From contig CAJMRP010000012.1 of NCBI GenBank assembly GCA_905215765.1, forward strand, positions 1 to 25,943: DNA of 25,943 nt. The letters are read 5' to 3'. This stretch comes from an uncultured bacterium (GTDB lineage Bacteria > Actinomycetota > Coriobacteriia > Coriobacteriales > Coriobacteriaceae). A program made the position numbers and the translations under genes. The notes under the pieces were generated by a model that worked only from the letters and a program-made list of their open reading frames with translations, was not told the DNA's origin and ran no database searches. Positions 1 through 8,108 of the stretch are shown here, piece after piece; the first letter of the stretch is position 1, and each line of letters starts with the position of its first letter.

Positions 1-2433
1 CTGGGCGGCCGCACCGGCCGCGATGGCATCGGTGGCGCCACCGGCTCCTCCAAGACCCAGAACACCGAGTCCATCGAGACCTCGGGTGCCGAGGTCCAGA
101 AGGGCAACGCCCCTGTCGAGCGCAAGCTGCAGCGCCTCTTCCGCCGCGGCGACGCCTGCCGTCTGATCAAGCGCTGCAACGACTTTGGCGCCGGCGGCGT
201 CTCAGTCGCCGTGGGCGAGCTTGCCGACGGCCTGTACGTGGACCTGGACACCGTGACCAAGAAGTACGACGGCCTGGACGGCACCGAGCTCGCTATCTCC
301 GAGTCCCAGGAGCGCATGGCTTGCGCCGTCGCCGACGGTGACGTCGAGGAGTTCATGGGCTACGCCGCCGAGGAAAACCTGGAGGCTACCGTTATCGCCG
401 AGGTTACCGCCGAGCCGCGCATGCGCATGGCCTGGAACGGCGTCGCTATCGTCGACCTGTCCCGCGAGTTCCTCAACTCCAACGGCGCACCCAAGCACCA
501 GGTCGCCCACGTCTGTGCCCGCAGCGTGTGGCAGCCCAGCTGGGCCGGCACCACGCTCGCCGAGCGCATGATCTCGCTCGTCACCGACCTCAACGTCGCT
601 TCCAACAAGGGTCTTTCCGAGCGCTTTGACTCCACCATCGGCGCCGCGACCGTGCTCATGCCCTTTGGCGGCAAGACGCAGCTCACCCCAAGCTCGGCCA
701 TGGTCGCCAAGTTCCCCGTGGACGGCGAGACCACCACGGCGAGCGCCATGGCATGGGGCTTCAACCCCTATCTGATGGAGGCCGACCAGTTTGCGGGCGC
801 CTACCTGTCCGTGGTCGAGTCCATCGCCAAGCTCGTGGCTGCCGGCTTTGAGCACAAGCGCGCCTATCTCTCCTTCCAGGAGTACTTCGAGCGTCTGCGC
901 ACCGAGGCCGAGCGCTGGGGCAAGCCCACGGCAGCCGTCCTGGGCGCCCTCATGGCCCAAGTCGACCTGGGTGCCGGCGCCATCGGCGGCAAGGACTCCA
1001 TGAGCGGTTCGTTTGAGGACGAGACCGGCGAGCTCAACGTTCCGCCGACCCTGATCAGCTTCGCCGTCGCCGTGGGCAAGGCCGCCCGCGCCGTCTCGCC
1101 CGAGTTCAAGGGCCTCACGCACCGCGTCGTCCGCATCGCCCCCGCCACCTATGGCGAGGACTACCGTCCCGACGCCCAGCAGTTGCTCGCCGCGTTTGAC
1201 GCCGTCGAGGCGCTCACTGCTACCGGCAACGCCCTGGCCATATCCACGCCCGGCTACGGCTGCGGCGCCGAGAGCCTCTTTAAGATGTGCGTCGGTAACC
1301 AGATCGGTATCGAGCTTGCCGAGGATGTAGACGTGGAGAGCCTCTTCACCCCGCTCTACGGCAGCTTTATCGTCGAGCTCGCCGAGGACGCCGAGCTGCC
1401 CGAGGTCGCCGACGGCGTTGTCGTCGAGCCCCTGGGCACCACCGTCGAGGGCTATGTCATCGACACCGGCTCCGAGGTCATCGAGCTCGCCGAGCTCCAG
1501 GAGGCCTGGGAGAGCGGCATCGAGGGCGTCTTCGCCTACCGCAGCGCCGGCGAGACCCCCGAGGTCGAGACCATCGACTTCCGCGCCAAGGACATCCACG
1601 TGTACGGCGGCGCCATGATCGCCCGCCCGCGCGTGATCATCCCCGTGTTCCCCGGCAACAACTGCGAGTACGACAGCGCCCGCGCCTTCCGTGCCGCCGG
1701 TGCCAAGGCCGACACCTTCGTGATCAACAACCTCACGCCCGAGGCCGTCGCCGAGAGCACCCACGAGCTTGCCCGCCGCATCCGCGCAAGCCAGATCGTC
1801 ATGATCCCCGGCGGCTTCTCGGGCGGCGACGAGCCCGACGGCTCTGCCAAGTTCATCACGGCGTTCTTCCGCGCTCCCGAGGTCACCGAGGCAGTCCGCG
1901 ACCTGCTCAAGGCCCGCGATGGCCTGATGCTGGGCATCTGCAACGGCTTCCAGGCCCTGATCAAGCTCGGCCTGGTGCCCTACGGCGACATCGTCGACGC
2001 CACGCCCGATGCGCCCACGTTGACGTTCAACACCATCGGTCGCCACCAGAGCCGTCTGGTGCGCACCCGCATCTCGTCCAACTTGTCCCCGTGGCTGTCG
2101 CAGTGCAGCCTGGACGACCCCTACACCGTCGCCATCAGCCACGGCGAGGGCCGCTTTGTCGCCAACGATGAAGTGCTCGCCCAGCTGATCGCCAACGGCC
2201 AGGTCGCCACGCAGTACGTGGGCGAGAACGGTAAGCCCAGCATGGATCTCTCCGTCAACCCCAACGGCTCCGCACTCGCCATCGAGGGCATCACGAGCCC
2301 CGACGGCCGCGTCCTGGGCAAGATGGGCCATGCCGAGCGTCGCGGCGACAACCTGTACCGCAACGTGCCCGAGCATGTCCCCGGCGATAAGTTCATGCCG
2401 ATCTTTGAGAGCGGCGTGGCCTACTTCGCTTAA
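1..2433 (+). CDS. purL: Phosphoribosylformylglycinamidine synthase, C-terminal part (5' end outside window)
   Basis: Catalyses step four of purine synthesis in the cytosol: FGAR + glutamine + ATP to FGAM + glutamate + ADP. The reading frame is open from base 1 and gives 810 residues; single-chain PurL is roughly 1250-1300 residues, so about a third is missing upstream. The window starts in the glycine-rich GGRTGRDGIGGAT segment of the first synthetase half; GGKDSMSGSFE near base 984 belongs to the second half. A fused class I glutaminase domain follows: FPGNNCEYD, the nucleophile elbow GICNGFQ with its Cys codon at 1939-1941, and GHAER at 2326-2340 supplying the His/Glu of the triad. All three catalytic residues are present, so the enzyme looks intact. 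No other pur gene is visible downstream; transcription appears to end at the terminator 38 bases on. Confidence 0.97.
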   Translation: MGGRTGRDGIGGATGSSKTQNTESIETSGAEVQKGNAPVERKLQRLFRRGDACRLIKRCNDFGAGGVSVAVGELADGLYVDLDTVTKKYDGLDGTELAISESQERMACAVADGDVEEFMGYAAEENLEATVIAEVTAEPRMRMAWNGVAIVDLSREFLNSNGAPKHQVAHVCARSVWQPSWAGTTLAERMISLVTDLNVASNKGLSERFDSTIGAATVLMPFGGKTQLTPSSAMVAKFPVDGETTTASAMAWGFNPYLMEADQFAGAYLSVVESIAKLVAAGFEHKRAYLSFQEYFERLRTEAERWGKPTAAVLGALMAQVDLGAGAIGGKDSMSGSFEDETGELNVPPTLISFAVAVGKAARAVSPEFKGLTHRVVRIAPATYGEDYRPDAQQLLAAFDAVEALTATGNALAISTPGYGCGAESLFKMCVGNQIGIELAEDVDVESLFTPLYGSFIVELAEDAELPEVADGVVVEPLGTTVEGYVIDTGSEVIELAELQEAWESGIEGVFAYRSAGETPEVETIDFRAKDIHVYGGAMIARPRVIIPVFPGNNCEYDSARAFRAAGAKADTFVINNLTPEAVAESTHELARRIRASQIVMIPGGFSGGDEPDGSAKFITAFFRAPEVTEAVRDLLKARDGLMLGICNGFQALIKLGLVPYGDIVDATPDAPTLTFNTIGRHQSRLVRTRISSNLSPWLSQCSLDDPYTVAISHGEGRFVANDEVLAQLIANGQVATQYVGENGKPSMDLSVNPNGSALAIEGITSPDGRVLGKMGHAERRGDNLYRNVPEHVPGDKFMPIFESGVAYFA

Positions 2434-2470
2434 ACCTTTCCCATCGGGTACAATCCCTTCGGGTAACATC

Positions 2471-2508
2471 ACCCGCCACCGACACATCCGGTGGCGGGTT
2501 CTTTTTTG
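2471..2508 (+). terminator. Rho-independent terminator after purL
   Basis: Perfect 11-bp inverted repeat ACCCGCCACCG / CGGTGGCGGGT (2471-2481 and 2489-2499) with a 7-base loop, followed by a T-rich run containing six consecutive T. It lies 38 bases after the purL stop and just before the EamA gene ribosome site, separating the two transcripts. Confidence 0.93.
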
Positions 2509-2532
2509 CTTCGCGCATGTAGGAAGGACATC

Positions 2533-3468
2533 ATGGAAAGCCGCAAGCCGTATCTCGCCACCCTGCCCGGACTCATCCTGGGCTGTCTCGTTTGCTGCGC
2601 GCTCTGGGGCTCCGCCTTCCCCTGCATCAAGATCGGCTACGGCCTCTTTGGTATTCCCGCGCACGACAGCGCCTCGCAGCTGCTCTTTGCGGGCTTGCGC
2701 TTCACGCTTGCCGGCGCCCTGGTTATCGTTGGGATGAGTGCGGCCCAACGCCGCCCCCTCATTCCGCAGGCTCGCGACATCAAGCCCATCTTTGTCTTGT
2801 CGCTCTTCCAGACTATCGGGCAGTACTTCTTTTTCTATCTGGGCCTCTCGCGCGCCAGCGCCATGTCGAGCTCCATCATCGAGGCCAGCGCCAACTTCCT
2901 CGCAATCCTCTTTGCCGCCCTGGCGTTTCGCACCGAGAAGCTCAATACGGCCAAGGTGCTTGGCTGTGCGCTGGGCTTTGCCGGCGTCGCGCTCGTCAAC
3001 CTTTCGGGCGCGGATGGCACCTTTGGCTTCAGGCTCGATGGCGAGGGCTTTATCCTAGCCTCCACCGTCGCGGGTGCCCTTTCGACCTGCCTGATTGGCA
3101 TCTTCTCGCGCGAGCACGACGGCGTCTTGCTTGCCGGGTGGCAGTTCTTGGTCGGCGGCCTTGTCCTCACCGCCATCGGCTTTTTGATGGGTGGCGCGCT
3201 CTCCCCCACGGCGATTGCCCCCGCCATCGCGCTCATCATCTACATGGCGCTTATCTCCGCGGTCGCCTACTCGCTGTGGTCGCGCCTGCTTGCCGTCAAC
3301 CCCGTCAGCCGCGTCTCGGTCTTTGGGTTTATGAACCCCGTCTTTGGTGTGCTGCTGAGCGCGCTGCTGCTCGGCGAAGGCGCGGGCACGAGCCCCGTTA
3401 CCGTCATCGTTGCCCTGCTGTTGGTCTGCGGCGGCATCATCATCGTCAACAAACCCAAAAAAGCCTAG
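2533..3468 (+). CDS. EamA/DMT-family drug/metabolite transporter
   Basis: A 311-residue polytopic membrane protein with about ten hydrophobic segments arranged as two similar halves, the architecture of EamA (DUF6) transporters. Typical signs are the early ALWGSAFP segment, the LSRASAMSSSIIEAS region ending the first half, and SLWSRLLAVNPVSRVSVFGFMNPVFGVLLS in the second half (read here as two shorter motifs, SLWSRLLAVNP and FMNPVFGVLLS). The length fits the family (about 300). Members export amino acids, nucleobases or other metabolites; the substrate cannot be read from sequence. The ATG at 2533 is chosen because AGGAAGG lies at 2521-2527; in-frame starts further upstream fall inside the purL terminator. 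It appears to be a single-gene unit, convergent with the GGDEF gene downstream. Confidence 0.9.
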   Translation: MESRKPYLATLPGLILGCLVCCALWGSAFPCIKIGYGLFGIPAHDSASQLLFAGLRFTLAGALVIVGMSAAQRRPLIPQARDIKPIFVLSLFQTIGQYFFFYLGLSRASAMSSSIIEASANFLAILFAALAFRTEKLNTAKVLGCALGFAGVALVNLSGADGTFGFRLDGEGFILASTVAGALSTCLIGIFSREHDGVLLAGWQFLVGGLVLTAIGFLMGGALSPTAIAPAIALIIYMALISAVAYSLWSRLLAVNPVSRVSVFGFMNPVFGVLLSALLLGEGAGTSPVTVIVALLLVCGGIIIVNKPKKA

Positions 3469-3552
3469 CGAACTCACCTTTTTAGGGAGGGCATTCGCAT
3501 ACTTTAGCTTAATGGAGCACACTGGTTCTCGTTGATTTCGTACCGAGTCGCG

Positions 3553-3575
3553 GCGGCAGACGCCCGTCTTGCCGC
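3553..3575. other. Stable hairpin in the 3469-3658 gap
   Basis: GCGGCAGAC and GTC-T-TGCCGC form a nine-pair stem with one bulged T and a GCCC loop. No T-run follows on either strand, so it is not a standard terminator. The rest of the 190-base gap between the EamA and GGDEF genes holds no ORF I can support. Confidence 0.4.
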
Positions 3576-3615
3576 ACCGCGCCTGGGCATTATGGCCGGT
3601 GGCCCCCACAAACGC

Positions 3616-3657
3616 AAAAGGGGCGCACGACCATCGCAACGGTCGTGTGCCCCTTTT
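3616..3657. terminator. Bidirectional terminator between convergent EamA and GGDEF genes
   Basis: A 17-bp stem with one G-T pair (3616-3632 pairs with 3641-3657) around an 8-base loop. It begins with AAAAGGGG and ends with CCCCTTTT, so it gives a T-tract in both directions. It ends two bases before the GGDEF stop codon, and serves the minus-strand gene best while also able to stop read-through from the EamA side. Confidence 0.85.
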
Positions 3658-3658
3658 C

Positions 3659-4801
3659 CTAGCGTATCTGAACGCCAGCTTTCTTTTTCTCGGCCTTGAC
3701 GCGGTAAAGCTCCGCATCGGCAGCGCGAAGTAAGTCTTGCCAGGTATCAACACTATCGCCGACCCGCGCGTAACCGATGGACATCCGCAATGCATACGGC
3801 ACCTCGGCATGCGCGAGCTCGTCGTTGATTGTCGCGCACAGATGCATGATATCCCGTTCCGCCACTGCCTTTTGGAGCACCACGAACTCATCGCCACCGT
3901 AGCGTGCGATAAAGCCACCAGACGCCGAGCAGACCTCTTTGAGCGCAGCGGATATAACCTGAAGAGCATGGTCGCCCTCCACATGTCCATAGCGATCGTT
4001 AATCTGCTTAAAGCCGTCGGCGTCCATCATGAGCAGATACACATCTTCGGCCTGATCCACATTTGAGAAGAGCGACAGGATATAGGTCTCAAAACGGTTG
4101 CGATTGTTGAGGCCAGTCAACGGGTCGGTCGAGATGAGCTGCTCCTGGCAGATAATGTAGAGCAGCAACATGCTAATCATTATGCCGACACAAAGGCCAG
4201 GCACCGAGTATACGATCTGAAAGGTACCGCCCACCAGGGCCGGAATGGCGAAAAATGCCAAGGTTCGATAGATAGCCTTCGTCTGCAGGCTCTCGACCCT
4301 GCGAGATTGCACAAACGCATGCAGGGACGTATGTATAACGTAACAGTAGCTGACAATGGGCTGGATCATATAGGCAAAGCCGCGACGATACACGCCCTGC
4401 GAATCGATATAGAACAAGGCGTGCGTCCAGTAACTGGTAAAAGCCAGCACGACCACCAGAGCCGTAGGCAACGTTACAAGCACCACCCTATAGCGCGAGG
4501 TCACAAGGCGAGAGCCCTGCATCGTCTCGGAATAGATAAACCAAATGAGACACGCGATGGCAAAGAGCGAAAACGAAACCGCGTTGGAAATCCAGTTGGC
4601 AGCAATACCCAACGTGCCGTCCGCACCATCCGAAAGCGTCCAGATCATATCGAATAATATGTACGCGGCAGAGGTGTAGCCAAGCATGCTAAACAATAGC
4701 TGCAGGGTGCTCGAGAACAAGGAGCGACGACTTCGCGCGGCAAGCCCGATAAGAACAATCATGCATAGCAGGAATATCTCAATCTTGAGTGCCTTAACCA
4801 C
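3659..4801 (-). CDS. Membrane-anchored GGDEF diguanylate cyclase
   Basis: Makes the second messenger c-di-GMP from two GTP. The N-terminal half (about 220 residues) contains seven hydrophobic segments with short loops, likely a membrane sensory module that I do not recognise. The C-terminal GGDEF domain starts at DPLTGLNNRNRF and carries the intact active-site loop RYGGDEF, the DADGFKQIND metal/GTP segment and the late SIGYA and ADAELYRVK motifs, so catalysis is likely. The inhibitory RxxD site expected five residues before GGDEF is absent (the positions read ASGG), implying no product feedback through that site. The GTG at 4801 is preferred because AAGGGA sits about nine bases upstream; a TTG at 4819 would add six residues but has no ribosome site. 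The gene is more AT-rich than its neighbours. Confidence 0.9.
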   Translation of the reverse strand: MVKALKIEIFLLCMIVLIGLAARSRRSLFSSTLQLLFSMLGYTSAAYILFDMIWTLSDGADGTLGIAANWISNAVSFSLFAIACLIWFIYSETMQGSRLVTSRYRVVLVTLPTALVVVLAFTSYWTHALFYIDSQGVYRRGFAYMIQPIVSYCYVIHTSLHAFVQSRRVESLQTKAIYRTLAFFAIPALVGGTFQIVYSVPGLCVGIMISMLLLYIICQEQLISTDPLTGLNNRNRFETYILSLFSNVDQAEDVYLLMMDADGFKQINDRYGHVEGDHALQVISAALKEVCSASGGFIARYGGDEFVVLQKAVAERDIMHLCATINDELAHAEVPYALRMSIGYARVGDSVDTWQDLLRAADAELYRVKAEKKKAGVQIR

Positions 4802-4866
4802 TAGACGCCATCCCTTCAATATCCGAATGGTCAGAATCGCCCAATTCGAATCAGGGCAATAAACAC

Positions 4867-4891
4867 CCCTTTACTCCGCAGGGGTAAAGGG
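4867..4891. other. Hairpin upstream of the GGDEF gene
   Basis: CCCTTTACTCC and GGGGTAAAGGG form an 11-bp stem with one T-G pair around a GCA loop, 66 bases before the GGDEF start codon. There is no convincing T-run. It may be a second part of the kdgT terminator region or a 5' leader structure of the GGDEF transcript. Confidence 0.4.
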
Positions 4892-4902
4892 AATCATAGC
4901 AA

Positions 4903-4944
4903 AGCGCCCGAACATCACTGCAAAACAGTTTCTGTTCGGGCGCT
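4903..4944 (-). terminator. Probable terminator of the kdgT-like gene
   Basis: A perfect 12-bp inverted repeat (AGCGCCCGAACA / TGTTCGGGCGCT) with a small inner ACTG/CAGT stem lies 46 bases beyond the permease stop. On the minus strand it is followed by TTTGCTATG, only a short T-run, so termination efficiency is uncertain. Confidence 0.6.
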
Positions 4945-4990
4945 CGGACGGCGCGAATTGCACGCCGGAATCAATTATCGGTAACGGCCG

Positions 4991-6013
4991 TTACTCGTCA
5001 TCGATGTCGGTCGCGACGGCCTCCTCGATGGCCTCGACACCGGCAGGCGACAGGTCCTCCTTGCCCTGGCAGAACTTCTTGTCGACCCAGCCGGTCAGAA
5101 TCGGAGCCATGATTGCCGTGATGATAACGGCAGTGGCGATCTGGGCGTACGCGGTGGGCGCAAGCTCGGCGTAGCGCGGCGCGACCTCGGCGAGAGCAAC
5201 CGGCGTGGTCATAGCCGTGCCGGCGATGGTGGAACAAGCCACGGCAGCCTTGCCGTTACCACCGCACAGGCGCTCGAACGCAAAGGTGATGGGACCGACG
5301 ACAAACAGCGTGACAAGGCCCAGCAAGATGCCGGAAATACCACCGGTGATAAAGCTCGACAGGCTCATGGACGCGCCAAGCTGAAATCCGATGACGGCAA
5401 TCGCAGGGTTGGCACCGGGAACTAGCAGGTTCTTGATAAACGGGAACAGGTTGCCCAGAACCATGCCGATAACGAGCGGCAAAATGGAGCCGATGATAGT
5501 ACCGACAGGGATGTTGGCAAGGCCCGAAACACCAAGGATGATCATCGTGACGGCGGGGCCGGCCGTAAAGAACAGGATACCGACGGCGCCCTGCTCGGAC
5601 TCATCGCCGAACTCGCCCATGATGCCCGTATAGAGCGCCATGTTGCAAAACGTGATGCCGCCGATGATAGACACGGAGCTCAGACCCAGGAAGTTGTCGT
5701 TAAAGAAATATGCCACGCCTAGGCCGAGAGCCGCTGCGACGACCAGCTTGGGGATCAGCACGACAATGCCGGTCTTGATGGCGCCCGGCGTGGACTTGAA
5801 GCTGATGCCGGCGCCCACAAACAGCAGGATCGCGGCGACGATGGTATTGGAGCCACCGCGGCAGGCAGCCGTAAAGAAGCCGCCGATCTCAAAAACCTGC
5901 GGGCAGAAGGTGTTGAGCAAAAGACCGACGATCATCGGATAGATCATGATGTCGCCCGGGATGCGCGGAACCTTGAATTTCTTTTGCTCGTTGGCAGTCG
6001 CTTCCTGTGCCAT
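4991..6013 (-). CDS. kdgT: 2-keto-3-deoxygluconate permease family transporter (KdgT type)
   Basis: A 340-residue integral membrane protein with about ten hydrophobic segments and an acidic C-terminus. The sequence fits the KdgT family: the IPGDIMIYPMIVGLLLNTF start, SFKSTPGAIKTG, FCNMALYTGIMGEFGDESEQGA (quoted as FCNMALY and GEFGDESEQGA), and VACSTIAGTAMTTPVALAE near the end. Family members import 2-keto-3-deoxygluconate, a pectin/uronate breakdown product, by proton symport. No kdgK, kdgA or uronate genes are nearby, so substrate is inferred from family only. The ATG at 6013 is chosen over an in-frame start ten codons upstream because it has a G-rich ribosome site a few bases before it. A small hairpin TTCCGC-TGAC-GCGGAA (6025-6040) precedes that site. 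The gene is separated from azlD by 150 bases and probably has its own promoter. Confidence 0.88.
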   Translation of the reverse strand: MAQEATANEQKKFKVPRIPGDIMIYPMIVGLLLNTFCPQVFEIGGFFTAACRGGSNTIVAAILLFVGAGISFKSTPGAIKTGIVVLIPKLVVAAALGLGVAYFFNDNFLGLSSVSIIGGITFCNMALYTGIMGEFGDESEQGAVGILFFTAGPAVTMIILGVSGLANIPVGTIIGSILPLVIGMVLGNLFPFIKNLLVPGANPAIAVIGFQLGASMSLSSFITGGISGILLGLVTLFVVGPITFAFERLCGGNGKAAVACSTIAGTAMTTPVALAEVAPRYAELAPTAYAQIATAVIITAIMAPILTGWVDKKFCQGKEDLSPAGVEAIEEAVATDIDDE

Positions 6014-6163
6014 GAAACCCCCATTTCCGCTGACGCGGAACAAAAGCCCACGTCATGCTTTGCTACAGTAAAGTTTGACCATGGTACCAGAAGAAATAGA
6101 CCAGCTCGGTGAAAAATTCGACAAGTTGGGATGGAATGAGATTCGGCGCCCGCGACGCCACCC

Positions 6164-6487
6164 CTATATAAGGCTCAAGACAATATAGAGTACGATGCCC
6201 GAGACGCAGCACCACAGCATCGATTTTGTCTTGACCGCCACGACCACGACGCCGACGGCCGCAATCCAGGGAACCAAGGCAGGCCAGAGTCCCGCGTCGA
6301 ACGCGCCGGGGCTCACCAAGTCGTTGGCGACCAGCGCGGCAAAGGCAGCGGGCGGGATATAGCCCAGGGCCTCGGTAATGCGGGGCGACAGGGTCCGCCC
6401 GCGCAAGGCGAACGCCGGCGCGATGCGAAAGAACGCGATAGCAGCCCACGACGACAGCCACAGAACCAAGAACTCGTTAACGGGCAT
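6164..6487 (-). CDS. azlD: AzlD-family branched-chain amino acid exporter subunit
   Basis: A 107-residue hydrophobic protein with about four membrane segments, the usual size of AzlD. The segment TEALGYIPPAAFAALVAND and the C-terminal run of small hydrophobics are characteristic. AzlD is the small partner of AzlC; together they export branched-chain amino acids and analogues such as 4-azaleucine. The start at 6487 is the ATG of MPVNEFLVLW, preceded by GAGGTG; longer readings of the frame run back inside azlC and give a Ser/Arg-rich nonsense extension. It overlaps the end of azlC by 11 bases, indicating translational coupling. Confidence 0.9.
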   Translation of the reverse strand: MPVNEFLVLWLSSWAAIAFFRIAPAFALRGRTLSPRITEALGYIPPAAFAALVANDLVSPGAFDAGLWPALVPWIAAVGVVVVAVKTKSMLWCCVSGIVLYIVLSLI

Positions 6488-7169
6488 CGCGGGCACCTCT
6501 TCCGTCAAATACAGCATCGCACGCCAACGCAATGGCAATGCCGGCCACGACGCTTGCCGGCACGGCAATATTCGTGAGGCCCAAGAACTTGCATACGGCG
6601 ACGGACACCGCGCCCGAAACCGCCGCGACAACGTTGCCGCGCGACAGCCGCTGCGAAAAGAGCAGGCAGATAAAGAGCGAGGTGCAGACAAAGGCTGCAA
6701 TGGCGGTGGGAACATCGACAACGGCGCCGACGATGGTGCCCATCGTACACGAAACGCCCCATGTTGCGATGAGGATCACGTTGAGCACAAAGGACTCGCG
6801 CGGGCCCCAATCCTCCCCTTCAACCAACTTGGCAAGCGAGATGCCATATGCCTCCTCGGTAAGTGTCGCGGCAACAGCCAGCGTCTGACGCTTCGAGGCA
6901 CCCGTCAGATGCGGCGCGATCGATGCCGAGTAAAGCGCAAAACGCGAGGAGATGGCGGCAACGCTCGCGATAATCGAAGGTGCCGCCACGTCCGCCAGCC
7001 AAAGATTGCAGATCATAAACTGGCCGCTGCCCGTCACAAACGTGCTGCTCAGGGCAAAGACCATCCAGGGCTCCATTCCCGTCTGCCCCATGATCATTCC
7101 GCACGGCGCGCCTATTGCAACATAGGTAAGCATCACCGGCCAGACGGTTCTAACGATTTTGAACACCAT
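6477..7169 (-). CDS. azlC: AzlC-family branched-chain amino acid permease
   Basis: The large subunit of the AzlCD exporter. It is 230 residues, normal for the family, with several membrane helices. Family signs are PVMLTYVAIGAPCGMIM near the start, STFVTGSGQFM, FALYSASIAPHL and TLTEEAYGISL. The ATG at 7169 (MVFKIVRTVWP) is chosen; the frame can be read back to a TTG at 7238 but the extra 23 residues (charged, no membrane character) do not fit the family. The gene is divergent from the HD-domain gene, with about 126 bases between start codons for both promoters. Confidence 0.9.
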   Translation of the reverse strand: MVFKIVRTVWPVMLTYVAIGAPCGMIMGQTGMEPWMVFALSSTFVTGSGQFMICNLWLADVAAPSIIASVAAISSRFALYSASIAPHLTGASKRQTLAVAATLTEEAYGISLAKLVEGEDWGPRESFVLNVILIATWGVSCTMGTIVGAVVDVPTAIAAFVCTSLFICLLFSQRLSRGNVVAAVSGAVSVAVCKFLGLTNIAVPASVVAGIAIALACDAVFDGRGARDAR

Positions 7170-7295
7170 ACGCTTCTCATCCTGACAAGGTCTCCGAGCC
7201 GCATGTAGCGATACGGCAGAATCATCATCCGACAGCAACCGAGTTCACCTACAATTGCCACCGGATCGAAAGACACAACTTTTTAGGAAGTCATT

Positions 7296-8108
7296 ATGAC
7301 AGCTATCGATCGAGACCGGGCGCGCGCGGCCTTCAAAAGCTACACCGATGCCTACGACGCTACCAACCCACGCATCGCGCTCAAAATCGAGCATACGTAC
7401 CACGTGGCCGAGGCATGCGATGCCGTAGCGCGCGAGCAGGGCTGGTCGTCAGAAGATATTGACCTGGCATGGCTTTGCGGCCTGCTACACGATATGGGCC
7501 GCTTTGAGCAGCTGCGACGCTGGGACACCTTTAAGGACGCCGAGAGCATGAGCCATGCGGCGCTGGGCATCGAGGTCCTCTTTGGCGAGAATCCCGCCGA
7601 TGCACCCGCCACGACAAACATCCGTGACTTTATCGAAACCGGTGCGCATGACGAGCTCATCCGAGCGAGCATCGCCTATCACAGCGACTTTCGCCTGCCG
7701 GCACAACTCGACGAGCGTACACGGTGCTTCTGCGATATCGTGCGCGATGGCGACAAGATCGACATTATGCGCACCATCGCCGACAGCACCGTCGATACCA
7801 TCCTCAAGGTGGATGAGGACGCGTTTCTAGCCAGTCGCTTCTCGGTACCGACGCTTGCCGCCTTTGACGAGCATCGGTGCGTCGCGCGCGACGAGCGCAA
7901 CGAGCCGGCGGACTACCTGGTGGGACTCATCTGCTTTATGTTTGAGCTCGTCTATCCAGCGAGCCGCACGCTGGCGCGCGAGCAGGGCGATATCTACCGC
8001 CTGCTCGACGCGCCCTTTGGCATTACGCGGCCCTTTACCGACCCCGCCACGCAGGCGACTTGGAGCCGCCTTAAGGACGAGATGCGCGACTGGCTGGCGC
8101 GCGCCTAG
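7296..8108 (+). CDS. HD-domain phosphohydrolase of unknown substrate
   Basis: A 270-residue soluble protein with the metal-binding pattern of HD hydrolases: His33 or His36 (IEHTYHVAEA), the HD pair at 65-66 in LLHDMGRFEQ, and Asp153 in DGDKIDIM; His87 and His129 may be additional ligands. HD proteins hydrolyse phosphoester bonds in nucleotides, cyclic nucleotides or other substrates; nothing here specifies which. The ATG at 7296 has AGGAAG nine bases before it. The gene stands alone on the plus strand between divergent azlC and convergent etfA; its stop codon overlaps the etfA stop, so no terminator fits between them. Confidence 0.88.
   Translation: MTAIDRDRARAAFKSYTDAYDATNPRIALKIEHTYHVAEACDAVAREQGWSSEDIDLAWLCGLLHDMGRFEQLRRWDTFKDAESMSHAALGIEVLFGENPADAPATTNIRDFIETGAHDELIRASIAYHSDFRLPAQLDERTRCFCDIVRDGDKIDIMRTIADSTVDTILKVDEDAFLASRFSVPTLAAFDEHRCVARDERNEPADYLVGLICFMFELVYPASRTLAREQGDIYRLLDAPFGITRPFTDPATQATWSRLKDEMRDWLARA

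Noticed and set aside
202..2748. 848-codon open frame on the minus strand opposite purL
   Set aside because: It mirrors purL codon by codon; composition is an Ala/Gly/Asp/His-rich product typical of an antisense frame in GC-rich genes, and purL has unmistakable catalytic motifs.
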